A stretch of 64,000 nt of DNA from Ignavibacteriota bacterium (GCA_020437395.1 JAGQWJ010000006.1:18328-82327), one strand, 5' to 3'. Counted from the stretch's first letter, positions 47,301 to 55,874 are shown. Numbers and translations are program-made. The notes: generated by a model from the sequence alone, not told the origin.

Positions 47301-49800
47301 TTTTAGAAATTGTTGTTGTATCGGGACAAATATTTGTAGAATTAAAGTATATATTCAGATCGTGCATATTTTGGGCAAATCCAAATTTCTGACCATCGTC
47401 ACCTCCAGCAATTTGTAATATACTTTTCATCCAAGGGTTTACAGGTACTTCATAGTAAGTTCTAATTTTTTCAAAATAATTCTCTAGCTCTTGATTATTA
47501 TTAACAGGTATTCTGCCGATGACAATTTCTGGTATATAATCATTGCCTTCCAAAGTCCCGTAGAAATTATCTGAATATGGGATTCCATAAACTGGTATCA
47601 ATTGATCAACAAAACTACCTTCCCTCTGTTTTTTAGGATCCCAAGTAGCATCTCCTACTAATGTTAAAAATTCAGGGAATTTTTCCCAATTTTCGTAAGC
47701 ATAGTTCAAGAATTTCTTGATTGAATGAGGACTTTCTATTCCATATCCATAAGTATCATAAAGTTGCTCTAAATCAATTGGTAGTATTTTCTTTCCCTCT
47801 GCACCAGAGATATAAGATGTGTATTTATTAATTGTTGGTTCAAAAACTGGGTTATAAATATAAAAAGCATCTACTTCTTTTTCCTCAACCAATTCTAATT
47901 TTGAGTCTACTATTTCCATTTCTTGGATAGAACTCAAAGAGTTTACTATTTTTCTCGATTTGACTCCTTTTGGCAATAAAACTTCCGCACTATAATAGTC
48001 TCCATTTCCGATTTTTTCCAAAATATTTTCAGCAGTCGATTCATACTTTTTAGATTTATAATTTGCAAAAATGAATTTATCTTTTGCACTATTTATCAAA
48101 CTACTTCCAAATTTAATAGAAATTTTAGTTTTTAAGTTATTACTTAAATCACTGTTTAAGCTTATTACCAAAGCAGTATTAGAACTTTCTATATTATCTA
48201 AGTATGTCAAAAATTCTGATTCGGATTCAAAAAATCTCACAATGTTTTCTGTACCTAATCTTGAAACAATGCTGAATCCATATTTTCTATTAATAGCTAA
48301 TTGTTTATTAAGGAAAATAGAAGAAAATTTGTTTTTTACAGATAAAGCTAAAAAGTCTATACTTTCTATTTTAGGAAATTGGATTGTATTGTTAGTTGTA
48401 TCTATTACAACAACAAAATTATCTTTAAAACAAGATACATTTACTTTTGAATCTGATTTATTATCATTCAGAAATGAAAAATAATTATTTTCAGCAATTG
48501 GAATAACTTCACCTGTAATATTATAGTAATCAAAACCAATTATTCCATTATTCACTGATTTATATATATCTTCAACAACTTTATAAGAATTAAAATTAAA
48601 AGTATTACCTCCTTGAAGTAATTCGTTGTTTGGAACAACTATTTCAGTTGTAATCACTTTACTACCTACATTACTGATAGTATCATAACTTTGATTATTA
48701 ATTCTCGTTAAAGTCTTATTGTAAACAGTTTCTGGAAGAAAATAAATATTTGATGCATATTCATACTCTATCCTTAAATCAGAAGAAGGAAAAAGAGTAA
48801 ACTCTGTAAAGTATTCCCAAGGTATATTAAAATCATTTGGCACCCTCACGTCGGAGAAATACCAGTTTTCCGAAAGTACTGTTTCAGTATCTGTTACATC
48901 TACTCCGTTACCATAAACTCTATCTTCTTCATAGTGTCTATTAATTGTAACACTTTCAAGCATATTATTTGTATTCAAATCACTTATTAAATCATAATGA
49001 TTTGTATTAGATTCCAAATCATAAGTAACAAAATATGGTTCTTTTCCATTATAATAATCATAATATGAAGTATCACCATGTGGATGAGATACTACAAAAT
49101 ATAAAAATTCATCATGTTGAATTACATTAGTAGTTGGGTAATATTTTACTTCATTTCCCCTATTTTTAATACTTAAATTGTTTACTGATTTTCCTACTAA
49201 AGAATTATCTTTTTTAATTAGTTCTGAAAGATTTAGTCTTGCAATACCATCTTTAGTTGAGTAGAACTTATAATACTTCAAGTTTGGGTTGAACCAATTT
49301 TGGTTTGATTGTATCTTATTTGTTTTATTAAATTTATTATTAGTTGTTAGAGAGAATAGTTGTTTTTTATTCAATATCAAGGGATTAAATTTGCTTCTAT
49401 AATTATCATTAATTGAAATAGGATTCTTGAATTTATAAATAAAATGAACAGAATCCACTTTATAAGATTTATTATCCAGTGGGTTTGTTCTATTTAAGTC
49501 TATTTCTAATCTAGCTAATTTAACTCCTCTTTCTATTCCAACATATTCAAACCTATATTCATGGGATGATGAGTAATTTTTTGATTCCGAGATAGAAGCA
49601 GACTCATAAATTGAAATATCAAATCTATCAGGATCGAATTCATCTATTGCAAAAATAACATCCCATTGGTTGTTATAATTTTGATCGAATTGACTTATAA
49701 TAACTTCAAGTTCAGATTCATTTTCAATTATCCTATTCTTTCCAATTAAAGTAATAGAAAAAAAGACAAAAATTATTATAGATAGAAGTATTTTGGACAT
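44305..49800 (-). CDS. porU: PorU/PorU2-like C25 peptidase of the type IX secretion system
   Basis: This 1831-residue exported protein has a signal peptide (SKILLSIIIFVFFSITLIGK), an N-terminal propeptide-like region and a gingipain-type C25 domain with His863 in NFLGHGSP and Cys893 in LNTLSCNTSAF. PorU is the T9SS sortase that removes sorting domains and attaches cargo to the surface. A FAM3/ILEI-like segment lies around 1275-1395, a CARDB-like segment around 1500-1600, and a T9SS sorting domain starts with YPNPFDE near 1740. The length fits the longer PorU2 type. ATG 49800 is used; the longer frame starts with TTG and lacks a leading signal. A C25 cargo protease is the alternative. Confidence 0.82.
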   Translation of the reverse strand: MSKILLSIIIFVFFSITLIGKNRIIENESELEVIISQFDQNYNNQWDVIFAIDEFDPDRFDISIYESASISESKNYSSSHEYRFEYVGIERGVKLARLEIDLNRTNPLDNKSYKVDSVHFIYKFKNPISINDNYRSKFNPLILNKKQLFSLTTNNKFNKTNKIQSNQNWFNPNLKYYKFYSTKDGIARLNLSELIKKDNSLVGKSVNNLSIKNRGNEVKYYPTTNVIQHDEFLYFVVSHPHGDTSYYDYYNGKEPYFVTYDLESNTNHYDLISDLNTNNMLESVTINRHYEEDRVYGNGVDVTDTETVLSENWYFSDVRVPNDFNIPWEYFTEFTLFPSSDLRIEYEYASNIYFLPETVYNKTLTRINNQSYDTISNVGSKVITTEIVVPNNELLQGGNTFNFNSYKVVEDIYKSVNNGIIGFDYYNITGEVIPIAENNYFSFLNDNKSDSKVNVSCFKDNFVVVIDTTNNTIQFPKIESIDFLALSVKNKFSSIFLNKQLAINRKYGFSIVSRLGTENIVRFFESESEFLTYLDNIESSNTALVISLNSDLSNNLKTKISIKFGSSLINSAKDKFIFANYKSKKYESTAENILEKIGNGDYYSAEVLLPKGVKSRKIVNSLSSIQEMEIVDSKLELVEEKEVDAFYIYNPVFEPTINKYTSYISGAEGKKILPIDLEQLYDTYGYGIESPHSIKKFLNYAYENWEKFPEFLTLVGDATWDPKKQREGSFVDQLIPVYGIPYSDNFYGTLEGNDYIPEIVIGRIPVNNNQELENYFEKIRTYYEVPVNPWMKSILQIAGGDDGQKFGFAQNMHDLNIYFNSTNICPDTTTISKTSNETVSESQANEIKKEINKGKIWTNFLGHGSPTVIDMSGWEAPNLNNQGKYGFLNTLSCNTSAFAEPWQFNSIGEEFVNIKNKGFVGVIGGTSTTQVHVALSVSYSMYFALINEQFPERSIGKIYNSYKARNPKAISALNQVVLLGDPLISVRIATKPEIVLYEKNVEITDQLGNEIITENDTKVRVDYTLYNIGTVNKDSMNVRIIHTFNSKSDTIIKRIEPVCFESKHFIEFDLNRSIGKHNISIFADYDSLINDVNYVNNQVNMSFDVFSQGLIPVEPLDNWNVSAQKAIFRFVNPTGTEKEYNFKLKNAKYEDIFSDIKLNLLENYIELEIENLDVNTDYILQYSSKEKLTGVESSVKYLEFHTSDKIDSIVHYSVKSNSRNLEYENLKETESGLEFDDKEFSVFLSSARGSENAERHAIINTIDEENGSLFSYLNRLQRGFNIIIIPDIIDDTTFISKHFDTWDSKFKDDDIFYDSRWLDRFLTDSLPYGHYLLLATADVSTRAPDIIDSEQSPESVGSITRIKNSLKDLGSKFADSLQFNSSFVMFTRIGFPESTIDYHLLGDTIQLTTEFTRFQTNARVLIENVGKSKKFISSNINYTGDNISTDTKFNSNGATILNSNKNITDMSEIDCNENPSLNLDMIFKRDSVGSPFSFNFVKIDFVPTPELAVIKSESKLNKDNYERGETAEFTYKVENISTRSIAENIEFEFTIENNFNPIKKNKNIPLLATDTSLNTLIDFNTTEFATENMLFSQIDPKSQLNELFTFNNILRADIKIDEDTTKPWLIAYADGVELSDKSFVSERPIFSVELYDKSTLEVLKENVIFNRINRKVMLNNNVDTFNFELINQGDLKARVTFRPTEKLDIGQNILNVIGEDATGNHADTLNIDLIVSNDYFTNELINYPNPFDENTSFKYNYVGKENNIKVRVTIYNALGSEIKTIESNANFGENKIDWDGLDSFGNSVSSGIYYYKLVIVNKSSEPSFNRMIKVN

Positions 49801-49853
49801 ATTATGATTAAATTTTTTATTTACTTTACTAAGCTTTAAACGATATAATAAAA

Positions 49854-49891
49854 AAAAGGTTGTGCTCAATATGAAAAGAACACAACCTTTT
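49854..49891 (-). terminator. intrinsic terminator of the long GldL-like gene
   Basis: An 11-bp stem AAAAGGTTGTG (49854-49864) with CACAACCTTTT (49881-49891) and a 16-base loop is followed on the minus strand by a T-rich run. It lies between the GldL-like gene and the PorU-like gene, so the latter needs a promoter of its own or read-through. Confidence 0.85.
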
Positions 49892-49916
49892 ATAGAAGAG
49901 TTACTAAATTATAAAA

Positions 49917-51248
49917 TTATTTTTTTGATGATCCTTTGATATCAAAGATAATCTTATCAGCAATTGCACCAGCAATTTCTCTTTGTACATTGTCTCCACT
50001 AGTCATATATTCGGAGATTGCATTTTCAACTCTTGTCTTAATTATTTCTGAAGTTTGACCAACTAATGCTGTCGAAAGCTGATGGATATCTTCTTGTTGA
50101 CCTCTAAGTGTTTCAAGTTGAGATCTATTTGCATCTTCCATTTTCTTAAGCATCTTATCCATACGTTCTTCATTCTCAGTGTAGAACATAGTAATAGCTA
50201 GTAACACAAGCATCGTAAATTCTAAGAAGATTACGAAAAGGATTACAGAAGGTCTATCAGCTGGAATAAATTTCAAACCACGAATACCAACACCTACAAT
50301 AAGTACTGCTGCACCACCATAAGCTAGACCAGTTACATTATTCGAGAATTGTTCAGTAAAGTGGTGAGCCATATAAAGTTTGAATCCTTTACCCATTTTA
50401 AGGTGATTACTTCTCCATTCTAATCCATTTTTAGTATCAATTATCTCTGTAACAACAAAATCTGAGAAAAATTCTTTGATTCTGTTATAAATAGCTTCAT
50501 TTCTAAAAAGAACTAAGTCCGTTTCATCATCAAAAATATCATCAAAATCTATAAGTTTTTTTGTAGCTAATTCAGTATCAGTTGTAGTTCTTTCCCAAAT
50601 TATTCTGAATAACCTTTCCATTTCGTCTCTGTCAGATTCTTTTAATTTATCATCGGGTAATGTCAACATCTCAACAATTCTATCATTAAAGCCTGTTTGT
50701 AATCTGATTTTTACTTTTACGTGATCTATCTCTTTTTCAAAGAGTGCCGCCATCAATCCTATTGATGATGGGAATACTATTGTTAAGAGTACACCAACAA
50801 CAACACCTATTACTAAAGATAAAATCCAAAAACCAATATGTGGTTCCAAGAAGATAGGATTTTCACCAAGCTTGGGTGCTTTTACATACCATTCACCTGA
50901 TTTTTTTGAATAGCCATGTTGTTCCAAATTCCTATCATTCCAAGAGAAGTCAATTATATATTCTCCGTTAATGAAGTCTTTTGCAATATTTGCATTCGAA
51001 CCAATCGAAGCTTCTTTTTCCTTAGAAGTAGAAGCCCAAGTAAGATCATTGAACTCAACAAAACCAATTTTACCGAGATCATCACCAGAAGGTGAGAATT
51101 GAGAAATAACGAAACCTGCAGTTGCTTGTGGTAGCAAATGGAAGTGAGTAAAATATCCTACTACAAATGTAATAGCTAAAAATACTACCCATTGAATAAA
51201 ACCTGCACCTGTGTGTTCTTTATTTCCTGTCATTGTATTTGGTGACAT
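49917..51248 (-). CDS. extended GldL/PorL-like T9SS motor protein
   Basis: This 443-residue protein ends like GldL: helix pair YGGAAVLIVGVGIRGLKF (about 309-327) and SVILFVIFLEFTMLVLLAI (about 334-352), with Arg323/Lys326 and Glu343 at the positions of the GldL proton-path charges, then a coiled-coil tail. Unlike GldL of about 200 residues it has an extra N-terminal half: a helix near 17-36, a 100-residue probably periplasmic segment, a helix near 137-168, and a 140-residue cytoplasmic region. It lies just upstream of the PorU-like gene. GldL-like is an inference from short motifs and context. No gldK, gldM or gldN follows here. Confidence 0.6.
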   Translation of the reverse strand: MSPNTMTGNKEHTGAGFIQWVVFLAITFVVGYFTHFHLLPQATAGFVISQFSPSGDDLGKIGFVEFNDLTWASTSKEKEASIGSNANIAKDFINGEYIIDFSWNDRNLEQHGYSKKSGEWYVKAPKLGENPIFLEPHIGFWILSLVIGVVVGVLLTIVFPSSIGLMAALFEKEIDHVKVKIRLQTGFNDRIVEMLTLPDDKLKESDRDEMERLFRIIWERTTTDTELATKKLIDFDDIFDDETDLVLFRNEAIYNRIKEFFSDFVVTEIIDTKNGLEWRSNHLKMGKGFKLYMAHHFTEQFSNNVTGLAYGGAAVLIVGVGIRGLKFIPADRPSVILFVIFLEFTMLVLLAITMFYTENEERMDKMLKKMEDANRSQLETLRGQQEDIHQLSTALVGQTSEIIKTRVENAISEYMTSGDNVQREIAGAIADKIIFDIKGSSKK

Positions 51249-51604
51249 AGATTAACCCTTAAATTAATTATTAAATGTTTTTTTTCTATTAAAAAATATA
51301 TTTTTTACTAAAACTGCTGATAGTAAAGCTTAAGATAAGATTTAGTTTTTATTTCTACAAATAAAAGTTATCAATAGTAACATTAATTTCAAATATTTCA
51401 AAATATCCCGTATATTGGTTTATGAGATTTCTTAATTCACATACAAACTACTTTAATTCAACAAAGGGTACAATAAGAGGCAGTTCTGTTCTTTCTTTTT
51501 GTAATTACCATTCTAAACTAATCTTTACTTTGTTGCATACTTCTATACTTGATTAATTGATTTTATAAAGAAATAAAAACAATTAATTACAATATATAAT
51601 AAAA
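51249..51604. other. 356-base divergent intergenic region
   Basis: This A+T-rich stretch lies between the divergent GldL-like and lysine aminotransferase genes, the longest gap in the window. I see no tRNA, no long inverted repeat and no convincing gene. A 44-codon frame beginning at 51422 has no ribosome site. The region must hold the promoters of both genes; its length leaves room for a long leader on one of them. Confidence 0.6.
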
Positions 51605-52957
51605 ATGAGTATAATTATGCAGAATATAAATTATAAACCGAAGTTCTTTGTTGATAGTAACGAAACAAGAAAGACTATTGCTGCTCACCAAATTGGTGAT
51701 GGCATCAATTTAGTAATAGATAATAGTAATAGCAAAGGAAACATTGTAGATAAAAATACGGGTAAGATTTATTTGGATTTTTTTACTTGCTTTGCGTCAA
51801 TGCCATTGGGTTATAACCATCCTAAGTTGCTGGAAGAAAATTTTTTAAATTATATAGCACATCATTCCTTAAATAAGCCTTCCAATTCTGACTTATATTC
51901 GGAAGTTCAAGCAACATTTACGAATACATTGTTTAATCTAGCAGTACCAAATAATGATTTCAAATATAGTTTCTATATAGAAGGTGGAGCTCTTGCGGTC
52001 GAAAATGCACTAAAAGCCGCAATGGATTGGAAAGTAAGGAAAAATATTAGAAAAGGTAAATCGGAATATATTGGTACGAAAGTACTACACTTTAAGCAAG
52101 CATTCCATGGAAGAAGTGGTTATACCCTATCTATTACTAATACTGATCCAACAAAGGTTAGATATTTTCCAAAATTTGATTGGCCAAGAGTTGAAAATCC
52201 GAAGATAATTTTTCCATTGGAAAAGAATATTGATGACATAATCAACAGAGAAAAGGAAAGTATTGCTCAGATAGAGCAGGAATTTAAAAATAATAAAGAC
52301 GATATCTGTTGCATTATTATTGAACCAATACAAGGTGAAGGTGGTGATAACCATTTTAGAAATGATTTTTTTATTGAATTAAGACGTATATGCGATGAAA
52401 ATGACGCCCTTTTAATATTTGATGAAGTTCAAACTGGTGTAGGTATGACAGGTAAAATGTGGGCGTATGAACATCTGACGATTAAACCTGACATATTATG
52501 TTTTGGTAAGAAAATGCAAGTTTGCGGTATTCTTTCTAATACTAGAATTGATGAAGTAGAAGATAATGTTTTCCATAAATCTTCAAGAATTAACTCAACA
52601 TGGGGCGGTAATTACACAGATATGGTGAGAGCGACAAAGTATCTTGAAATAATTGAAGAAGATAATTTGATCTATAATTCTGATCAGATGGGTAATTATC
52701 TACATAAACTGCTAGTACAATTACAGAACAATTATCCTGATTTGATAACCGGAGTTAGAGGTAAAGGATTGTTCAGAGCATTTGATATAAAACAAGATTT
52801 AAGAAAACCAATGTTAGAAAAATGCTTTCAAAATGGAATTATTGTACTTGCATGCGGTAATAATTCCATTAGATTTAGAACAAGACTGAATATAACAGAA
52901 AGTGAGCTTGATGAAGGAGTAAACTTAATATCCTCCTCACTTAAACAGATTATATAA
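51605..52957 (+). CDS. lat: L-lysine 6-transaminase
   Basis: This 450-residue class III aminotransferase transfers the epsilon-amino group of lysine to 2-oxoglutarate, giving 2-aminoadipate semialdehyde. The features of the Lat subgroup are present: FYIEGGALAVENALKAAMDW, AFHGRSGYTLSITNTDP, FPKFDWPR and PLP lysine in FGKKMQVCG (Lys302). It stands alone, convergent with nrnA by 8 bp. The next enzyme, aminoadipate semialdehyde dehydrogenase, is not in the window. It may serve lysine breakdown, osmolyte or precursor synthesis; the lysine-biosynthesis genes lysA and lysC are 6-9 kb away. Confidence 0.9.
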   Translation: MSIIMQNINYKPKFFVDSNETRKTIAAHQIGDGINLVIDNSNSKGNIVDKNTGKIYLDFFTCFASMPLGYNHPKLLEENFLNYIAHHSLNKPSNSDLYSEVQATFTNTLFNLAVPNNDFKYSFYIEGGALAVENALKAAMDWKVRKNIRKGKSEYIGTKVLHFKQAFHGRSGYTLSITNTDPTKVRYFPKFDWPRVENPKIIFPLEKNIDDIINREKESIAQIEQEFKNNKDDICCIIIEPIQGEGGDNHFRNDFFIELRRICDENDALLIFDEVQTGVGMTGKMWAYEHLTIKPDILCFGKKMQVCGILSNTRIDEVEDNVFHKSSRINSTWGGNYTDMVRATKYLEIIEEDNLIYNSDQMGNYLHKLLVQLQNNYPDLITGVRGKGLFRAFDIKQDLRKPMLEKCFQNGIIVLACGNNSIRFRTRLNITESELDEGVNLISSSLKQII

Positions 52958-53942
52958 ATAAATTACTTAATTCAGATACAATTTTGTTTTTAACATCTTC
53001 AAATTCTTGGTTGAGGGTACGGGCACCAGCAGCAAACTTGTGCCCACCTCCACCAAATTTAGATGCAGTTTCTCGTACAGAATATCTACCTTTAGACCTA
53101 AATGAAATTCGTAATTCGCCTTTTTCTCTTTCAGTTATTAAAACTCCAACTTCCACTCCTTTTATGGAAAGTGTATTTGCTACAAATCCTTCCGTATCAT
53201 CCTCAATAGCATCTGCCCTATCAAAATCAATTTTTCGTAACGACATTACTGATACTCTACCTTCACAAAACAAGTCCATATTTACTAATGAAGTTCCAAG
53301 TAACTTCATTGCTTGGACAGTTTTTTGATTATATATTTCATCGTAGCATTTTACAGGCTCAGCACCATTGTCTATCAATTTAGCAATCATTTGATGTGTA
53401 AAAGCTGTTGTTCTTTCAAATCTGAAGCTACCAGTATCTGTCATAATTGCAGTATAAAGTGCATTTGAAATTCTTTTATCAAATTTACCGTTTAGTGACT
53501 CGATAAGTTTAAATACTAATTCACCCGTTGAAGTTGCATTCGTATCTAATAATTCCAAATCTGCAAACCCTTTAGGTTCAATATGATGGTCTATCATAAT
53601 TTTATAAGCATTAGACATAGATACAGCATCTCCCGCTTCTTTAAGTCTCTTTAAGTCATTTAAATCAAGTACAAATATTAAATCTGCAGCGATTATATTT
53701 TCCATTAATCTATCATCATATCGAAGGATATCATCTGATCCTTCAAGGAATTTCAGATTATTGTTTATTCCTCCGTTAATAAACATTGTAGATTTTTTAT
53801 TGAATTTTTTCTTTATAAAATAATGCAATCCAAGCATTGACCCAATTGCATCTCCATCTGGACTAATATGTGATGTAATAATAATATTATATGATTTTTC
53901 AATTTTTTTGGATATTGTAAGTACTTTTTCTGTAAATTTCAT
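52950..53942 (-). CDS. nrnA: NrnA-like DHH phosphoesterase
   Basis: It degrades short oligoribonucleotides and 3'-phosphoadenosine 5'-phosphate. The 330-residue protein has the DHH motifs: HISPDGDA at 25-32, DLNDLKR, IDHHIEPKG and the DHHA1-domain glycine motif GGGGHKFAAGA near residues 300-310. It is convergent with lat (8-bp overlap) and divergent from the PASTA gene. Whether it acts on nanoRNA, pAp or cyclic dinucleotide products cannot be decided from sequence. Confidence 0.92.
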   Translation of the reverse strand: MKFTEKVLTISKKIEKSYNIIITSHISPDGDAIGSMLGLHYFIKKKFNKKSTMFINGGINNNLKFLEGSDDILRYDDRLMENIIAADLIFVLDLNDLKRLKEAGDAVSMSNAYKIMIDHHIEPKGFADLELLDTNATSTGELVFKLIESLNGKFDKRISNALYTAIMTDTGSFRFERTTAFTHQMIAKLIDNGAEPVKCYDEIYNQKTVQAMKLLGTSLVNMDLFCEGRVSVMSLRKIDFDRADAIEDDTEGFVANTLSIKGVEVGVLITEREKGELRISFRSKGRYSVRETASKFGGGGHKFAAGARTLNQEFEDVKNKIVSELSNLFI

Positions 53943-54009
53943 TTTTATTGGAATTGTTTAAATAATTATTTTAATTTAATACTTATTCTCAAAAAAATAC
54001 GAACTTATA

Positions 54010-54870
54010 ATGACTTTAGATAAAAACGAAGACGAAATTGAAAGACTAAAGAACAAATACAAAAAAGAATCTTTTGCTGAAAAAAATGACTCAACTGAAA
54101 GTTATGATTATAATAACAATAAAAATATTTTCTTTGATTTTATAAGTAAAAGTCGAAATAGTTTCAAATATTTAATAACCTTCTTTAGTTTTATAATAGT
54201 AATTTTCATTCTTATTTTTATTGCTGACAAATGGGTTTTACCTTCACTAGTACATGATAGAGAAACAGTAAACGTTCCTCCAATAGAGGGATTGAGTCTA
54301 AAGGAAGCTTCAGAGGTTTTAAATTCGAATCAACTTTATTATGAAATTGTCAGTGAACAATATTCAGCTAAAAATGAAGGTACAATTTTAAAACAAATCC
54401 CAGAAGCAAATAAAAAAGTAAAGAGTAAAAGACCAATTTTTATAACAATAAGTAAAGGAAAGGAAACTATAGAAATGCCAGATTTGACTGGTATCTCAGT
54501 AAGACAAGCACGCGTTAGTCTTTATAATAATGGCTTAAATATTGGTGATATTAAATATACCTATAGTGATTTAGTACCGAAAGATACTGTTATTTCACAA
54601 AGTATTTTAAAAGGTAAAAACCTTATTTATGGAGACACTGTAAATTTGATTGTTAGCAAAGGTCCTGAAAATCAAGTGTATATACCAAAGCTTTCTGGAA
54701 TGCCGCTTGAAGGAATAGAAAATTACTTAATTTCTGAAGGATTTAAACTTGGCAATGTAGAATTTATAGAGAATGATACTTTTGTTCCTGGTACTATTAT
54801 CTCGCAACTACCGCAATCAAACACTCTTGCTCAACCTGGACAATATATTAATATAGTGGTCGCAAAATAG
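54010..54870 (+). CDS. membrane-anchored PASTA-domain protein
   Basis: This 286-residue protein has a charged cytoplasmic N-terminus of about 55 residues, one membrane helix (about 56-78, LITFFSFIIVIFILIFIA), and three PASTA domains outside: about 85-150 (NVPPIEGLSLKEASEVL), 152-217 (MPDLTGISVRQARVSL) and 222-286 (IPKLSGMPLEGIENYL). PASTA domains bind peptidoglycan or stabilise cell-wall enzymes. There is no kinase or penicillin-binding domain, so it is a stand-alone wall-binding protein, as often seen in Bacteroidota. It is divergent from nrnA and precedes the charged cargo gene by 68 bases. Confidence 0.9.
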   Translation: MTLDKNEDEIERLKNKYKKESFAEKNDSTESYDYNNNKNIFFDFISKSRNSFKYLITFFSFIIVIFILIFIADKWVLPSLVHDRETVNVPPIEGLSLKEASEVLNSNQLYYEIVSEQYSAKNEGTILKQIPEANKKVKSKRPIFITISKGKETIEMPDLTGISVRQARVSLYNNGLNIGDIKYTYSDLVPKDTVISQSILKGKNLIYGDTVNLIVSKGPENQVYIPKLSGMPLEGIENYLISEGFKLGNVEFIENDTFVPGTIISQLPQSNTLAQPGQYINIVVAK

Positions 54871-54938
54871 ATTAAACCTTTATTATAATTTTTTGTCTAA
54901 ACTTTAGTTAGTTGATTAATTAAATAAGAGGTTTTCAG

Positions 54939-55748
54939 ATGAAAAAAATAAATTCAATCATAGGTGCAATAATAGTTGTTGTGCTTTTTTCTAGTGTATC
55001 GCTTTTAGCAAAAGATAATAAGCATTTGTGTGAAAAGAAAAAATGTAATAAGGAAGGGCGAACATTATCTCAAGAAATGGCAGACAGGTTAAATCAAATA
55101 AAAAATGAATTTGATTCAAAGCTAAGTGAAGATGATTTGAATTCATTGATTAAATTAAGAGAACTCGTTAAATCACAGAAATTGGCAATCAAAACTAATA
55201 TTTTTGAACTAAGAAAATCAGATTTATCAAAAGCAGAAAAGAAAAAAAGGATTAAAGAAGTATTAGAATTGAATAATGAAAAAAGAGATAATGTAAAAAC
55301 CGAATTAAAAGCAATTTTAGAAAGAAATAAAGAAAATGTTGATGTATTAGTATTAAAACTCAAAGATCTGAGGCAAAGCAGTGTTAAAAAATCTAAGAAT
55401 AGAAAGTTAGACCAAAAACGTAATATTGCAAAATTTATTCTACATGATAAATTTATGGCAACAGATTATAGTTTTAAAGATAAATTTAAAAATACTCAGA
55501 AACTTGATATAATTGTAAACAAAGATGTTCTAACCTTTAGTTTTGCAGATGAATCTAATATTTCAACAATAACGCTTTATGATTTGAATGGCAACAAAAT
55601 TTCAGTTTTAACTAATTACAATATCAAAGAAGGTGAAAATTCAATCAATTTGACTAAGTTTAATACGAATTTGGAAAAAGGCCGTTACTTTTTGGTAATA
55701 GAGAATAATAATAACATTAACACTGGAAAATTTATTTACTTGAAGTAA
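54939..55748 (+). CDS. charged helical secreted protein with T9SS sorting domain
   Basis: This 269-residue protein has a signal peptide (KKINSIIGAIIVVVLFSSV), then about 130 highly charged, Lys/Glu-rich, probably helical residues without aromatic or Trp content. A C-terminal T9SS-type domain follows (VLTFSFADESNISTITLYDLNG through YFLVIENNNN). Two cysteines flank the helix start (HLCEKKKCNK). The helical part may be Spy/CpxP-like, but the family is not clear. AAGAGG-type ribosome sites precede ATG. It has its own terminator and probably reaches the cell surface or medium. Confidence 0.75.
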   Translation: MKKINSIIGAIIVVVLFSSVSLLAKDNKHLCEKKKCNKEGRTLSQEMADRLNQIKNEFDSKLSEDDLNSLIKLRELVKSQKLAIKTNIFELRKSDLSKAEKKKRIKEVLELNNEKRDNVKTELKAILERNKENVDVLVLKLKDLRQSSVKKSKNRKLDQKRNIAKFILHDKFMATDYSFKDKFKNTQKLDIIVNKDVLTFSFADESNISTITLYDLNGNKISVLTNYNIKEGENSINLTKFNTNLEKGRYFLVIENNNNINTGKFIYLK

Positions 55749-55773
55749 GTAAGATTAAATAACACAATAAAAG

Positions 55774-55810
55774 GAGCTTGTAGATATAAACTTACAAGCT
55801 CTTTTTTTTT
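55774..55810 (+). terminator. intrinsic terminator after the charged cargo gene
   Basis: Stem GAGCTTGTA (55774-55782) pairs with TACAAGCTC (55793-55801), with a 10-base loop, then nine T. It begins about 25 bases after the stop and separates the gene from uvrD. Confidence 0.9.
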
Positions 55811-55874
55811 GGTTCTTTCATTAATGTATAATTAGACTTAAATTTGGTTATTACGAATTCAGAAATAAAAAAAA

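Noticed and set aside
49801..49869. Upstream extension of the PorU-like gene to a TTG at 49869
   Set aside because: It would put 23 charged residues before the signal peptide and run into the terminator of the preceding gene.
51422..51556. 44-codon frame beginning ATGAGATTT in the long intergenic region
   Set aside because: No ribosome site, no recognisable composition and no conserved neighbour; random frames of this length occur easily in A+T-rich DNA.
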